Part shown: positions 45,925-54,577 of the stretch, piece by piece
How the letters are laid out: every line of letters begins with the position of its first letter
Position numbering within the stretch: the stretch's first letter is position 1
From: Ancylobacter rudongensis
Lineage (GTDB): Bacteria; Pseudomonadota; Alphaproteobacteria; Rhizobiales; Xanthobacteraceae
NCBI RefSeq assembly: GCF_900100155.1
Contig: NZ_FMTP01000004.1
Location: forward strand, 124,001-188,000
Direction of reading: 5' to 3'
Length of the DNA stretch: 64,000 nucleotides
Notes under the pieces: generated by a model
What the model saw: the letters and a program-made list of their open reading frames with translations, nothing else
What the model was told of the DNA's origin: nothing
Databases searched by the model: none
Translations under genes and position numbers: made by a program

Positions 45925-46917
45925 TCAAAGATCCTTCCAGCCGAAGAGGTCCGCGATCTTCGCAGCGCCGAGCGTGGGCGAGAGCGATCCCGCCGCGACG
46001 GCGTGCTCGATGGACGGCAACCGGGCCCGCAGGGCCGGCTCGGCGCGCATCCTTTCGCGCACTCGCTCGTCGAACAGGGTCCACATCCATTTGACCTGCT
46101 GGGCGCTGCGCCGGGCGCTGAGCGCTCCGGCCGCCTCGCTGCGGTTGCGGTGTTCGAGAACCTTGGCCCACAACGCCTCGACCCCCTCGCCGGTGAGGCC
46201 GGAATAGGTGAGCACCGGCGTCGACCAGAATGACTCGCGCCCGCCCAGCACATGCAGCGCCCCGCGGTACTCCCCCGCCGCCGCACGGGCACGGGCGAGG
46301 TTGGCACCGTCGGCCTTGTTCACGGCGACAATGTCGGCCAGCTCGATGATGCCCTTCTTGATGCCCTGCAGTTCATCGCCGGCGCCGGGGAGCATGAGAA
46401 CGAGGAAGGTGTCGGTCATGTCGGCCACCGCCGTCTCCGACTGGCCGACGCCGACCGTCTCGACGAGGACCACGTCATAACCCGCGGCCTCGCACAGCAG
46501 CATCGTCTCGCGGGTGCGGGCGGCGACGCCGCCCAGCGTGCCGGCGGCCGGGGAGGGGCGGATGAAGGCGCGCTCCTCCAGCGCCAACCGCCCCATGCGC
46601 GTCTTGTCGCCGAGGATCGAACCGCCTGTGCGCGAGGAGGAGGGATCGACCGCCAGCACCGCCACCTTGTGGCCCTGCGCGATCAGATGGCTGCCGAGCG
46701 AATCGATGGTGGTCGACTTGCCGACCCCCGGCACGCCGGTGATGCCGACGCGGATGGCATGCCCGGTCTGCGGCAGCAGCGCTTGCAGCAGCTCCGCCGC
46801 CAGCAGGCGGTGCGCCGGCTTACGCGATTCCACCAGCGTGATCGCGCGGGCGAGCGTCGCCCGGTGGCCGGAGCGGACCCCCTCGACGAGGGCGGGAAGC
46901 GGGGCAGCGGGCGACAC
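45925..46917 (-). CDS. meaB: Methylmalonyl-CoA mutase-associated GTPase MeaB
   Basis: 330 residues. GTPase of the ArgK/MeaB family that protects and loads adenosylcobalamin into methylmalonyl-CoA mutase. P-loop GVPGVGKSTT, then KVAVLAVDPSSSRTGGSILGDKTRM, shown here by its parts AVDPSSSRTGG and LGDKTRM, and VNKADGAN. Start is GTG at 46917, one base after the stop of the aminotransferase gene. The mutase genes are not in this window. Downstream on the same strand come the response regulator and pyroglutamyl peptidase. Confidence 0.93.
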   Translation of the reverse strand: MSPAAPLPALVEGVRSGHRATLARAITLVESRKPAHRLLAAELLQALLPQTGHAIRVGITGVPGVGKSTTIDSLGSHLIAQGHKVAVLAVDPSSSRTGGSILGDKTRMGRLALEERAFIRPSPAAGTLGGVAARTRETMLLCEAAGYDVVLVETVGVGQSETAVADMTDTFLVLMLPGAGDELQGIKKGIIELADIVAVNKADGANLARARAAAGEYRGALHVLGGRESFWSTPVLTYSGLTGEGVEALWAKVLEHRNRSEAAGALSARRSAQQVKWMWTLFDERVRERMRAEPALRARLPSIEHAVAAGSLSPTLGAAKIADLFGWKDL

Positions 46918-46918
46918 G

Positions 46919-47779
46919 TCAGGAATGGGCGAACTCCCAATAGAGCTCGCGGGCCCGGCGATAGACCGGGCCAGGCTGGAGGTCCCGGTCCTCGATCCGC
47001 GTTACCGGCGTCACTTTGGAATAATTGCCTGTCGAGAAGATCTCGTCCGCTTCCAGGAAGTCGCGCCAGGTCAGCGCGCCCTCCACCACCTCGATCCCCG
47101 CCGCGCGCAGCAGATTTGCCGTGCGGGTGCGGGTGATCCCCGCCAGGAACGTGCCGTTCGGGGCCGGGGTGAAGGCCACGCCGTCTTTGGCGAGGAAGAC
47201 ATTGGCGGTGGCAAGTTCGGCGACATTGCCGATCATGTCGCACAGCACCGCATTGTCGAAGCCGCGCGCGTGCGCCTCTACCAGCGCCCGGCTGTTATTG
47301 GGGTAGAGGCAGCCGGCCTTGGCGTCGGTTACGGCGCACTCAAGGGTGGGGCGGCGGTAGCGCGACAGGGTGATCGCGGTGCCGTGGTCGGGGCTCGGCA
47401 TGCCGGCCTCGTAGAGGCTGAGGCACCAGCGGGTCGATTCCGGGTCGGCGTCCACCGTGCGCGCGCCGGGATATTCCGCCCAGTACATCGGGCGGATGTA
47501 GAGCGCGGCGCCGGGCGCGAAACGCTTGATGCCCTCATGGGTCAGTTCGACCCATTTCTCCACCGAGACGAGAGGCTTCAGCCCCATCGCCAGCGCCGAG
47601 CGGTTCACCCGCGCGCAGTGCTGGGCGAGGTCGGGCGTCACCCCCTCAAAGGCGCGGGCGCCGTCGAACACCGAGGTGCCGAGCCAGGCGGCATGGGTGC
47701 GCACGCCCATGATCGGGATATTGCCCTCCTGCCACTCGCCGTTGAAGAAGCTCCAGGTCTGCGTCCAGTGATGCGACAT
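46919..47779 (-). CDS. Branched-chain amino acid aminotransferase-like class IV PLP enzyme
   Basis: 286 residues of fold-type IV. Catalytic Lys K154 is in CAVTDAKAGCLYPNN; the C-terminal substrate-side motif is AELATANVF. It transfers amino groups of Val, Leu or Ile to 2-oxoglutarate in the usual IlvE reaction, but the group also includes D-amino acid and ADC lyase types; the N-terminal WSFFNGEWQEGNIPIMGVRTHAAWLGTSVFDG is the IlvE-like subgroup seen in this order. Followed without gap by meaB, which fits Val/Ile breakdown to methylmalonyl-CoA. Confidence 0.9.
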   Translation of the reverse strand: MSHHWTQTWSFFNGEWQEGNIPIMGVRTHAAWLGTSVFDGARAFEGVTPDLAQHCARVNRSALAMGLKPLVSVEKWVELTHEGIKRFAPGAALYIRPMYWAEYPGARTVDADPESTRWCLSLYEAGMPSPDHGTAITLSRYRRPTLECAVTDAKAGCLYPNNSRALVEAHARGFDNAVLCDMIGNVAELATANVFLAKDGVAFTPAPNGTFLAGITRTRTANLLRAAGIEVVEGALTWRDFLEADEIFSTGNYSKVTPVTRIEDRDLQPGPVYRRARELYWEFAHS

Positions 47780-47784
47780 ATCAG

Positions 47785-49182
47785 CTACTCCGCCAGCGCC
47801 GCCAGGATGCGGACCCAGCTGCGAATACCCTTGTGGAAGGAGGTGAGGTCGTATTTCTCGTTCGGTGAGTGGATGCGGTCATCGTCCAGCGCGAAGCCGA
47901 CCAGCAGCGTATCCTGCCCCAGTACCTTCTTGAACTGGCCGACCACCGGGATTGAGCCGCCTTCGCCATAGGTGACGGCCGGTGTGCCCCATTCCTCGCC
48001 CAGCGCCGCAGCGGCCTTTGCCAGCAGCGGGTTGTCATGGGCGACGGCGACCGCCGGATTGCCCTCGCCGCTGAGGAATTCGACCGTGCAGTCCGCCGGC
48101 AGCTTCGAGCGGATATAGGCACGCACGCAATCGCGCACATGGGCGGGGTCCTGGTCCGCCACGAGGCGGCAGGTGATCTTGGCGGTGGCGATGGAGGGGA
48201 TGACGGTCTTGGCGCCCTCGCCGGTATAGCCGCCCCACATACCGTTGACCTCGAAGGTCGGGCGGGTCGACACCATCTCGATCAGCAGCCGATCCTTCTC
48301 GCCGATCGGCTCGGAAAGGCCGATGGGGCCGAGGAAGTTCTCCGCCGTCAGGTCGAGCTCGGACCAGGACCGCTTCACATGCTCCGGCGGCTCGACGACG
48401 CCGTCATAGAAGCCGGGAATGGTGATCCGCCCATCCGGCCCGTGCACGCCGCCTATGATCTTCGAGATCACATGCAGCGGGTTGGCGGCGGCCCCGCCAT
48501 AATAGCCGGAATGCAGGTCGCGATCGGCGGCGCGCACGACGAACTCGTCATGCATCAGCCCGCGCAGCGAGAGGATGATGGCGGGGGTGTTCGCATCCCA
48601 CATGCCGGTGTCGCAGACCAGCGCCAGATCGGCCTTCAGCGCTTCCTTATGCGCCTCAAGGAAGGGCCCGATATGGGCCGAGCCGCTTTCCTCCTCGCCC
48701 TCGACGACGATCGCCACCTCGACCGGCAGGCGGCCTACGGTGCGCAGATAGGCGCGGCAGGCCTCGACGAAGGTCATCACCTGGCCCTTGTCGTCCGAGG
48801 AACCGCGGGCGACGATCCGCTTCACCCCGTCCGCGTTCTCGACGATGCGCGGCTCGAAGGGCGGGCTGTCCCACAGCTCCAGCGGATCGACCGGCTGCAC
48901 GTCGTAATGGCCATAGAACATCACCCGCCGCGCCGCCGCCCCGGCCGAGGTGCCGGTGACGATCGGGTGGCCTGGCGTGTCGTTCAGCTTCGCGGTAAGG
49001 CCGAGCGAGGCCAGATCGTCCGCCAGCCACTGCCCGGCACGTCGGCACTCGGCGGCATAGGCGCGATCGGTTGAGATGGAAGGGATGTGCAGAAAGGCGA
49101 ACAGGCGCTCGATCGAGGCGTCGAGATCGGTATCGACGGTGGCGAGTACGCGGTCGAGGTCTGCCTTGGAGAGAGCGGCCAT
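47785..49182 (-). CDS. M20 family metallopeptidase (CNDP-like dipeptidase)
   Basis: 465 residues of M20/ArgE/DapE type. Zinc and catalytic sites: GHYDVQPVDP (His), SSDDKGQVM (bridging Asp), EGEEESGS (catalytic Glu and ligand), and CDTGMWDAN. Middle dimerisation domain about residues 200-360. Cleaves dipeptides or acylated amino acids in the cytoplasm. ATG at 49182 (MAALSKADL) is chosen over 49206. Five bases separate its stop from the aminotransferase start on the same strand, so an operon M20-aminotransferase-meaB is likely. Confidence 0.93.
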   Translation of the reverse strand: MAALSKADLDRVLATVDTDLDASIERLFAFLHIPSISTDRAYAAECRRAGQWLADDLASLGLTAKLNDTPGHPIVTGTSAGAAARRVMFYGHYDVQPVDPLELWDSPPFEPRIVENADGVKRIVARGSSDDKGQVMTFVEACRAYLRTVGRLPVEVAIVVEGEEESGSAHIGPFLEAHKEALKADLALVCDTGMWDANTPAIILSLRGLMHDEFVVRAADRDLHSGYYGGAAANPLHVISKIIGGVHGPDGRITIPGFYDGVVEPPEHVKRSWSELDLTAENFLGPIGLSEPIGEKDRLLIEMVSTRPTFEVNGMWGGYTGEGAKTVIPSIATAKITCRLVADQDPAHVRDCVRAYIRSKLPADCTVEFLSGEGNPAVAVAHDNPLLAKAAAALGEEWGTPAVTYGEGGSIPVVGQFKKVLGQDTLLVGFALDDDRIHSPNEKYDLTSFHKGIRSWVRILAALAE

Positions 49183-49224
49183 GGCCGGGAGTCCTTGTCG
49201 TTTCAAAGAAGCCTTTTCCGCCTT

Positions 49225-49305
49225 ATCCCCGGGCTTGACCCGGGGACCCAGACACCTTGCGCCTCCGTCAAGGACTGGGTGGCCGGGTCAAGCCCGGCCA
49301 TGAGG
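49225..49305. repeat. Large inverted repeat, REP/BIME-like
   Basis: Arms GGGCTTGACCCGG (49231-49243) and CCGGGTCAAGCCC (49283-49295) are perfect complements; inner CCCAG/CTGGG stems extend the pairing. Both arms share the core found at 33859. It lies between the M20 peptidase start and the end of the HerA-like gene. Confidence 0.7.
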
Positions 49306-49318
49306 ATCTGATGGGTGT

Positions 49319-50860
49319 CTACCGCCGGCGCGCACCGCCCAGCACGTTGCGCAGAATGGCCTTCGTCAGCTCATTGGTGACCTGCCGCGTCACCTGATTG
49401 ACCATCCGCTCGCCCATGCTCATGCCGCCGCGCGGGCCGCGCCGGAACAGGCCGCCCAGCGCATCGGACAGCCAGCCGCCGCTTTGCGCCTCGGCTTCGG
49501 CCGGCGTGGGCGTCGCGTCCGGCGCGGTGGCCTGTTCGGCACGCTTGGCCAGGATTTCGTAGGCGGATTCGCGGTCCAGCGTCTCGTCATAGGCGTGGCG
49601 CACCGGGCTTTGGGCGAGGGCGACCTTGCGCAGTTCCGGCGTGATCGGCCCGACGCGGGCGGCGGGCGGGGCGATCAGCGTGCGCTCGACCATGGAGGGC
49701 GTGCCATTGCCCTCCTGCATGGAGACCAGCGCCTCGCCCTTGCCAAGCTCAGTTATGACCTGCGCCGTGTTGAGTTTCGGGTTGGGGCGGAAGGTGTCGG
49801 CCGCCGCCTTCACCGCCTTCTGGTCGCGCGGGGTGAAGGCGCGCAGCGCGTGCTGCACCCGGTTGCCGAGCTGGGAAAGCACGCTGTCGGGCACATCAAG
49901 CGGGTTCTGGGTGACGAAATAGACGCCCACCCCCTTTGAGCGGATCAGCCGCACCACCTGCTGGATCTTCTGCAGCAGCGCCTTGGGCGCCTCGTCGAAC
50001 AGAAGATGCGCCTCGTCGAAGAAGAACACGATCTTTGGCTTATCGGGGTCGCCGACCTCGGGAAGCTCCTCGAACAGCTCGGACAGCAGCCACAGCAGGA
50101 AGGAAGCGTAGAGCCGGGGCGAGCCCATCAACTTGTCCGCCGCCAGCAGCGAGATGGTGCCGTAGCCCGAGCGCGGCTCGACCCGCATGAGGTCCGTGAT
50201 CTTCAGCGCCGGCTCACCGAAGAATTTGTCGGCGCCCTGATTCTCCAGCACCAGCAGCGCCCGCTGGATGGCGCCGACGGTCGCGGGCGAGACATTGCCA
50301 TAGGTGGTGGTGAGCTTGCCCGCATTCTCCGCCACGAAGGCGAGCATGGCGCGCAGATCCTTCAGATCGAGCAGCAGCAGGCCCTGCTCGTCGGCGATGC
50401 GGAAGACGACGTTAAGCACGCCCTCCTGCACGTCGTTGAGGTCCATCAGCCGCGCCAGCAGCAGCGGGCCCATCTCCGAGACGGTGGCGCGGACCGGGTG
50501 GCCCTGTTCGCCGAACAGGTCCCAGAAGATCACCGGGAACTCGTCCGGCACATAGTCGATGCCGATCTCGGCGCAGCGCTTGACGATCCAGTCCTGCCCC
50601 TCGCCGGGCATGGCGACGCCGGAGAGATCGCCCTTGATATCGGCGGCGAAGACCGGGACGCCGGCGCGGGAAAAACCCTCCGCCAGCGTTTGCAGCGTCA
50701 CCGTCTTGCCGGTGCCGGTGGCGCCGGTGGCAAGGCCGTGGCGGTTGGCGAGCTTGAGCGCGAGATATTCCGCCTTGCCGCTCGTCGGGTCACTCGCCTT
50801 GCCGCCGTCGCTCGATGGGCTGAGCCCGACGAAAATCCTGCCGTCGGTGTCACCGGACAT
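49319..50860 (-). CDS. HerA-like ATPase (DUF853, YjgR-like)
   Basis: 513 residues. Walker A GATGTGKTVTL near residue 50, Walker B KIVFFFDEAHLLF near 280, arginine-finger region VTQNPLDVPDSVLSQLGNR. Belongs to the HerA/FtsK-like helicase group (DUF853), whose bacterial YjgR members have no settled function; DNA translocation is assumed from the fold. The last 80 residues (Gly/Arg-rich, GGLFRRGPRGGMSMGERM) are low-complexity. Divergent from folP. Confidence 0.92.
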   Translation of the reverse strand: MSGDTDGRIFVGLSPSSDGGKASDPTSGKAEYLALKLANRHGLATGATGTGKTVTLQTLAEGFSRAGVPVFAADIKGDLSGVAMPGEGQDWIVKRCAEIGIDYVPDEFPVIFWDLFGEQGHPVRATVSEMGPLLLARLMDLNDVQEGVLNVVFRIADEQGLLLLDLKDLRAMLAFVAENAGKLTTTYGNVSPATVGAIQRALLVLENQGADKFFGEPALKITDLMRVEPRSGYGTISLLAADKLMGSPRLYASFLLWLLSELFEELPEVGDPDKPKIVFFFDEAHLLFDEAPKALLQKIQQVVRLIRSKGVGVYFVTQNPLDVPDSVLSQLGNRVQHALRAFTPRDQKAVKAAADTFRPNPKLNTAQVITELGKGEALVSMQEGNGTPSMVERTLIAPPAARVGPITPELRKVALAQSPVRHAYDETLDRESAYEILAKRAEQATAPDATPTPAEAEAQSGGWLSDALGGLFRRGPRGGMSMGERMVNQVTRQVTNELTKAILRNVLGGARRR

Positions 50861-51027
50861 GGCCGTCTCCTGCGCACGCTCGCACTGCCTCCTTTAGAGC
50901 GCAGGCGGGGGCGGTTCGGCAAGCCGGGCGAAGGCCTGAGAGCGTAAGGACGGTTCTTGTGCGTGTCGGCGCTTGCCTTCGCCGCCGGCTCGCGCGATTT
51001 GAAGGCAACTGCCAAACCGGAACCGCC

Positions 51028-51870
51028 ATGGCCGCTCTTACCCCGCCCACCCAACGCCTGCTCGACGCGCGCGGCCGCCGGCTGGACTATGCCGGCCGCA
51101 CGCTGGTGATGGGCATTCTCAATGTCACGCCGGATTCCTTCTCCGATGGCGGGCGCAGCGCGGCGCTCGACGATGCGCTCGCTAACGCCCACCGGCTGGT
51201 GGCGGAGGGAGCGGATATTCTCGACATTGGCGGGGAATCGACCCGTCCCGGCCACACACCCGTGCCGGCGGAGGAAGAGCTGCGCCGCGTGCTGCCGGCG
51301 GTCGAGGCTTTGGCCGGCCTGCCGGTGCCGCTCTCCATCGATACGCAGAAAGCCGTCGTGGCCGACGCCGCGCTGAAGGCCGGGGCCAGCCTTGTCAACG
51401 ACATATGGGGCCTGATGGGCGACCCCGAGATGGCGCGGGTGGCGGCGGCGTATGACGCCGGCGTGGTGGCGATGCACAACCGGGCGCGGGTCGATCCGGA
51501 GGTCGACATCGTCGCCGACATCCTCGCCTTTTTCGAGCAGTCGCTGGAGCGGGCGGCGCGCGCCGGCATCCGCTCTGACCGCATCAGCCTGGATCCCGGC
51601 ATCGGCTTTGGAAAAACCTTCGAGCAGAATCTCAAGGCGCTGGCCTCGCTGGCGGAGCTCGGCAGTCTCGGCTTCCCGATCCTGCTCGGCACCTCGCGCA
51701 AGTCGCTGATCGGCAAGGTGATCGAAGCGACGCCGGCCGAGCGTCTGCCGGGCACCATCGCCTCGAATGTGCTGGGCATCCGCGCCGGCTGCGCCATCAT
51801 CCGCGTGCATGATGTGGCCGCCCATGTGCAGGCGGCGCGGGTGACGGAGGCGATCCTCCATGCCTCCTAA
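51028..51870 (+). CDS. folP: Dihydropteroate synthase
   Basis: 280 residues. Condenses p-aminobenzoate with hydroxymethyl-dihydropterin pyrophosphate in folate synthesis; target of sulfonamides. Motifs: GILNVTPDSFSDGG, DIGGESTRPG, LSIDTQKAVV, SLVNDIWG, and LGTSRKS near the end. ATG at 51028 gives the usual length; an upstream in-frame start at 50959 adds an Arg-rich stretch. Its 3' end overlaps folK by 11 bases, so the next pathway enzyme is made together. folB is not between them, unlike in many relatives. Confidence 0.96.
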   Translation: MAALTPPTQRLLDARGRRLDYAGRTLVMGILNVTPDSFSDGGRSAALDDALANAHRLVAEGADILDIGGESTRPGHTPVPAEEELRRVLPAVEALAGLPVPLSIDTQKAVVADAALKAGASLVNDIWGLMGDPEMARVAAAYDAGVVAMHNRARVDPEVDIVADILAFFEQSLERAARAGIRSDRISLDPGIGFGKTFEQNLKALASLAELGSLGFPILLGTSRKSLIGKVIEATPAERLPGTIASNVLGIRAGCAIIRVHDVAAHVQAARVTEAILHAS

Positions 51871-52411
51871 GCTGCCGCCCGATTTCTTCATCCGCCGGCC
51901 GCGAAAGGTGGAGAAGGCCGTGGCCTATCTCTGTCTCGGCTCCAATCTTGGCGACCGTGCCGGCACCATGGCCAAGGCGGTGGGGCTGATCGCCCGAACC
52001 GGGCTGAAGATCATCGCCCGCTCCTCGCTCTATGAGACGCCGCCTTGGGGGCCGGTGCCGCAGGGGCCCTATCTCAACATGGTGGTGGCGGTGGAAACCG
52101 AACTCTCGGCGCGGGAGCTGCTGCACATGCTGCTCGGGGTCGAGCACGCCTTTGGCCGCGACCGCACCCGCGAGGTGCGCTTCGGGCCGCGCACCATCGA
52201 CATCGACATTCTGCTCTATGGCGAGGAGGTGGTCGCCGAGCCGGACCTCGAAATCCCGCATCCGCGCATGATGGAGCGGGCCTTCGCGCTGATTCCGCTG
52301 AGCGAGCTGGCCCCGGAGCTGAAGGTCGGCGGCGTGGCGGTGGCGGCGGCGTTGGCTGGGCTCGACCGCAGCGGCATCGTCAAGGTCGAGCCGCAACCGG
52401 CGAGCGACTGA
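51860..52411 (+). CDS. folK: 2-Amino-4-hydroxy-6-hydroxymethyldihydropteridine pyrophosphokinase
   Basis: 183 residues. Transfers pyrophosphate from ATP to hydroxymethyl-dihydropterin, the step before FolP. The HPPK motifs are GSNLGDRAG, SSLYETPPWGP, GPRTIDIDILLYG and IPHPRMMERAF. The first 17 residues (MPPKLPPDFFIRRPRKV) extend beyond the usual start, and this ATG overlaps folP; a later start near AVAYLCLGS has no ATG, so the longer form is kept. Confidence 0.96.
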   Translation: MPPKLPPDFFIRRPRKVEKAVAYLCLGSNLGDRAGTMAKAVGLIARTGLKIIARSSLYETPPWGPVPQGPYLNMVVAVETELSARELLHMLLGVEHAFGRDRTREVRFGPRTIDIDILLYGEEVVAEPDLEIPHPRMMERAFALIPLSELAPELKVGGVAVAAALAGLDRSGIVKVEPQPASD

Positions 52412-52494
52412 CCGCACCCATATCAGACGCGAAGGGCGGCGGATCGCTCCGCCGCCCGCTCGTCCGTCGCGCCTTGGGTAGGGGAGGGCGCCGC

Positions 52495-52878
52495 TTAGCG
52501 GCACACCTCGACATCGCGGTAATAGGGCTGGCCCCAGCTGTTGTAGAGCGTGCGCGTCTCCATCCAGCAGCTCGGGCGGTAGTAATTGTTGGCGGCGCCG
52601 GCCGCGATCGCGCCTACGGCGAGGCCGCCAATGATGCCGGCGGCGACGGCGGCGCCGTTATTGTTGCGGCGCGGGCCGTAATAATAGCCCGGTCCACCCC
52701 AGCCGGGACCACGCCAGCCCGGGCCGTAGCCGGGACGCCCCCAACCGGGGCCACCGCCCCCATGGCCGCGCCAGCCCGGTCCACGCCAGCCATCGGCGGC
52801 GGCGGGAACGGCGGCGAGGAGAGTAGCGCCCGCGAGAGCGAGCGCGACGAGCTTGCTGGTCTTGGTGAGGCCGATCAT
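52495..52878 (-). CDS. Glycine-rich exported protein, unknown function
   Basis: 127 residues. Signal peptide (cleavage about AAA-DG, residues 28-29), then a segment of GPGWRG/GGPGWG-type repeats rich in Gly, Pro, Trp and Arg (30-65), then a Gly/Ala-rich hydrophobic stretch with a GxxxG-like zipper (AAVAAGIIGGLAVGAIAAGA) and a C-terminal part with two Cys (SCWMETRTLY, DVEVCR). Such small proteins are common in this order and probably sit in the envelope; I know no function. Confidence 0.85.
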   Translation of the reverse strand: MIGLTKTSKLVALALAGATLLAAVPAAADGWRGPGWRGHGGGGPGWGRPGYGPGWRGPGWGGPGYYYGPRRNNNGAAVAAGIIGGLAVGAIAAGAANNYYRPSCWMETRTLYNSWGQPYYRDVEVCR

Positions 52879-53062
52879 GGCGAAATCCTCGGATGGACGC
52901 TGCGGGTCGCTCGCGGGCCGGTCTGGCCTTTGATGAACGCCACCCTAGCCGCCTCCTGCCGAACCCAATCTGAACCCCCTGTTGCAAAAGGTTCATCAAA
53001 CTGAACGCATTCCAATCGGTGCGTTCATCTGCCATTCATTCGCGAAACGCAGGAGCCAGGCT

Positions 53063-54052
53063 TTGCCCGACTATGACAAGGAAGGTCTCGTCTCCGCCTG
53101 GACCTTTGACGGCAATGGCGGGGCGCGGCGGATCGGCTGGCAGGAGATCGGGCAGGGCGTGCCGTCGGGCGAGCGCTTCCAGTGGATCAACCTGCAGCAG
53201 ATGGAACATCGCCACGGCCGCAACACCTGGCTGGACAACCACAGCGGTATCGATCCCTCCATTCTCGAATCGCTGGTGGCGGCGGAAACGCGCCCGCGCT
53301 GTGCCTTGTTCGACAATGGAGCCTTCCTCAATCTGCGCGGCATCAATTTGATGCCCTATTCGCTGCCCGACGAGATGCACTCCATCCGCTTCTGGGTGGA
53401 GCCGCACCGCATCGTCTCGGTACGGCGGAAGGCGCTGTCGGCAGTGGGCGATTTTGAGGATGCGATCCAGCGCGGGCGGGCGCCACGCACCCCGGGCGAG
53501 TTCGTCGCCGACCTGTCCATGCGCCTGGTCGACCGCATGGATACGGTGATCACCGCGCTGGCCGAGCAGGCGGATGAGCTGGAGGAACAGGTGCTGAGCG
53601 CCACGCTCTCCAATCTCAGCCCGAAGGTCTCCGAGGTCCGGCGCGTCGCCATCATCCTGCGCCGCTACATTGCCCCGCAGCGCGAGGCGCTGAATCACTT
53701 CTCGCTGGAAGACGCCGAATGGCTCTCGCCCCGCGATCGCAACCGGCTGCGCGAGGCGGCCGACCGGGTGACGCGCTTCGCCGAAGAGCTGGATTCGGTG
53801 CGCGACCGCGCCGCCGTCATCTACGACCAGATGGTGGAACGGCGCGCCGAGCAGATGAACCGCTCCATGCTGGTGCTGGCGGCGGTGACGGTGATCTTCG
53901 CGCCGCTGACGCTGATCACCGGGCTGATGGGCATGAATGTGGAGGGCATTCCGGGCTCGCAGGACCCGAACGGCTTCTGGGCCGTGACGATCCTCGCCGC
54001 CGGGCTCGGCGTCGGGCTGGTGGCATGGCTGCGGATGATCCGCTGGCTGTAG
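53063..54052 (+). CDS. CorA/ZntB-like divalent-metal transporter
   Basis: 329 residues. Long N-terminal cytoplasmic domain with helical stalk (EEQVLSATLSNLSPKVSEVRR, cut here as SATLSNLSPKVSEVRR), then two membrane helices at the C-terminus. The pore motif reads GMNVEGIPG, as in ZntB-type members (GMNVGGIP), not the GMN-FxxMP of CorA. Likely zinc or magnesium transport in the inner membrane. Start is TTG at 53063: aggag lies 7 bases upstream and the product then begins MPDYDKEGLVSAWTFDG; the in-frame ATG at 52982 has no ribosome site. Confidence 0.9.
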   Translation: MPDYDKEGLVSAWTFDGNGGARRIGWQEIGQGVPSGERFQWINLQQMEHRHGRNTWLDNHSGIDPSILESLVAAETRPRCALFDNGAFLNLRGINLMPYSLPDEMHSIRFWVEPHRIVSVRRKALSAVGDFEDAIQRGRAPRTPGEFVADLSMRLVDRMDTVITALAEQADELEEQVLSATLSNLSPKVSEVRRVAIILRRYIAPQREALNHFSLEDAEWLSPRDRNRLREAADRVTRFAEELDSVRDRAAVIYDQMVERRAEQMNRSMLVLAAVTVIFAPLTLITGLMGMNVEGIPGSQDPNGFWAVTILAAGLGVGLVAWLRMIRWL

Positions 54053-54134
54053 GGGCCCCTTTCCCTCGCCCCGCCGGCGCATACATTGACAGGGTGCTGG
54101 CCGCGACTTTTCGCCGGCCGTGGAGGGAAGTGCG

Positions 54135-54509
54135 ATGCGCGGGAAAGCGATTGCGTCGGCGGCGGTCGTCGCCGGTCTCATGCTGGGATGGGCTAGCGGC
54201 GCGGCCGAGGCCTATGAATTCACCGGGACCTTTCCCGGCGGCGATTGCCGCAAGATGGCGGCCTCGATCCCGCCCGGGCAGCTCTGGTACGGGCATTTCA
54301 CCGGCAGGCGCCAGTCGCCGTGGAACATCGACTTCATCGAAGGCCGCACCGCCGACGGGTGCTTCCGTACCAAGGCCGAGTGCGACAACTGGCTCTACCA
54401 GTGGCGATCGGCCTGGCAGCTCAATTTCTGGAACGACTATTGCGTGAAGGGCTGGCCGCCCAAGGCCCGCCCGGCCGGGCCGCGCACCGAGGTGCCGTTC
54501 GGGCAATAG
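54135..54509 (+). CDS. Hypothetical exported protein
   Basis: 124 residues. Signal peptide (AAVVAGLMLGWASGAAEA, cleavage after about residue 26), then a small Trp/Phe/Arg-rich domain with four Cys (GGDCRKM, DGCFRTKAEC, NDYCVKG), probably two disulfides. Ribosome site tggaggga. No family recognised. ATG at 54135 is taken over the in-frame start at 54120. Convergent with sodB; a two-way terminator lies between them. Confidence 0.75.
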   Translation: MRGKAIASAAVVAGLMLGWASGAAEAYEFTGTFPGGDCRKMAASIPPGQLWYGHFTGRRQSPWNIDFIEGRTADGCFRTKAECDNWLYQWRSAWQLNFWNDYCVKGWPPKARPAGPRTEVPFGQ

Positions 54510-54531
54510 GGGCGCGAATGCCCATGAAAAA

Positions 54532-54564
54532 GGGCGCCGTCGACCCGCGACGGCGCCCGGTTTT
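54532..54564. terminator. Bidirectional terminator between hypothetical gene and sodB
   Basis: 11-bp perfect stem GGGCGCCGTCG / CGACGGCGCCC, loop ACCCG, flanked by an A run on the left and TTTT on the right, so it serves both converging genes. Confidence 0.88.
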
Positions 54565-54577
54565 GCACGAAGGCCGT

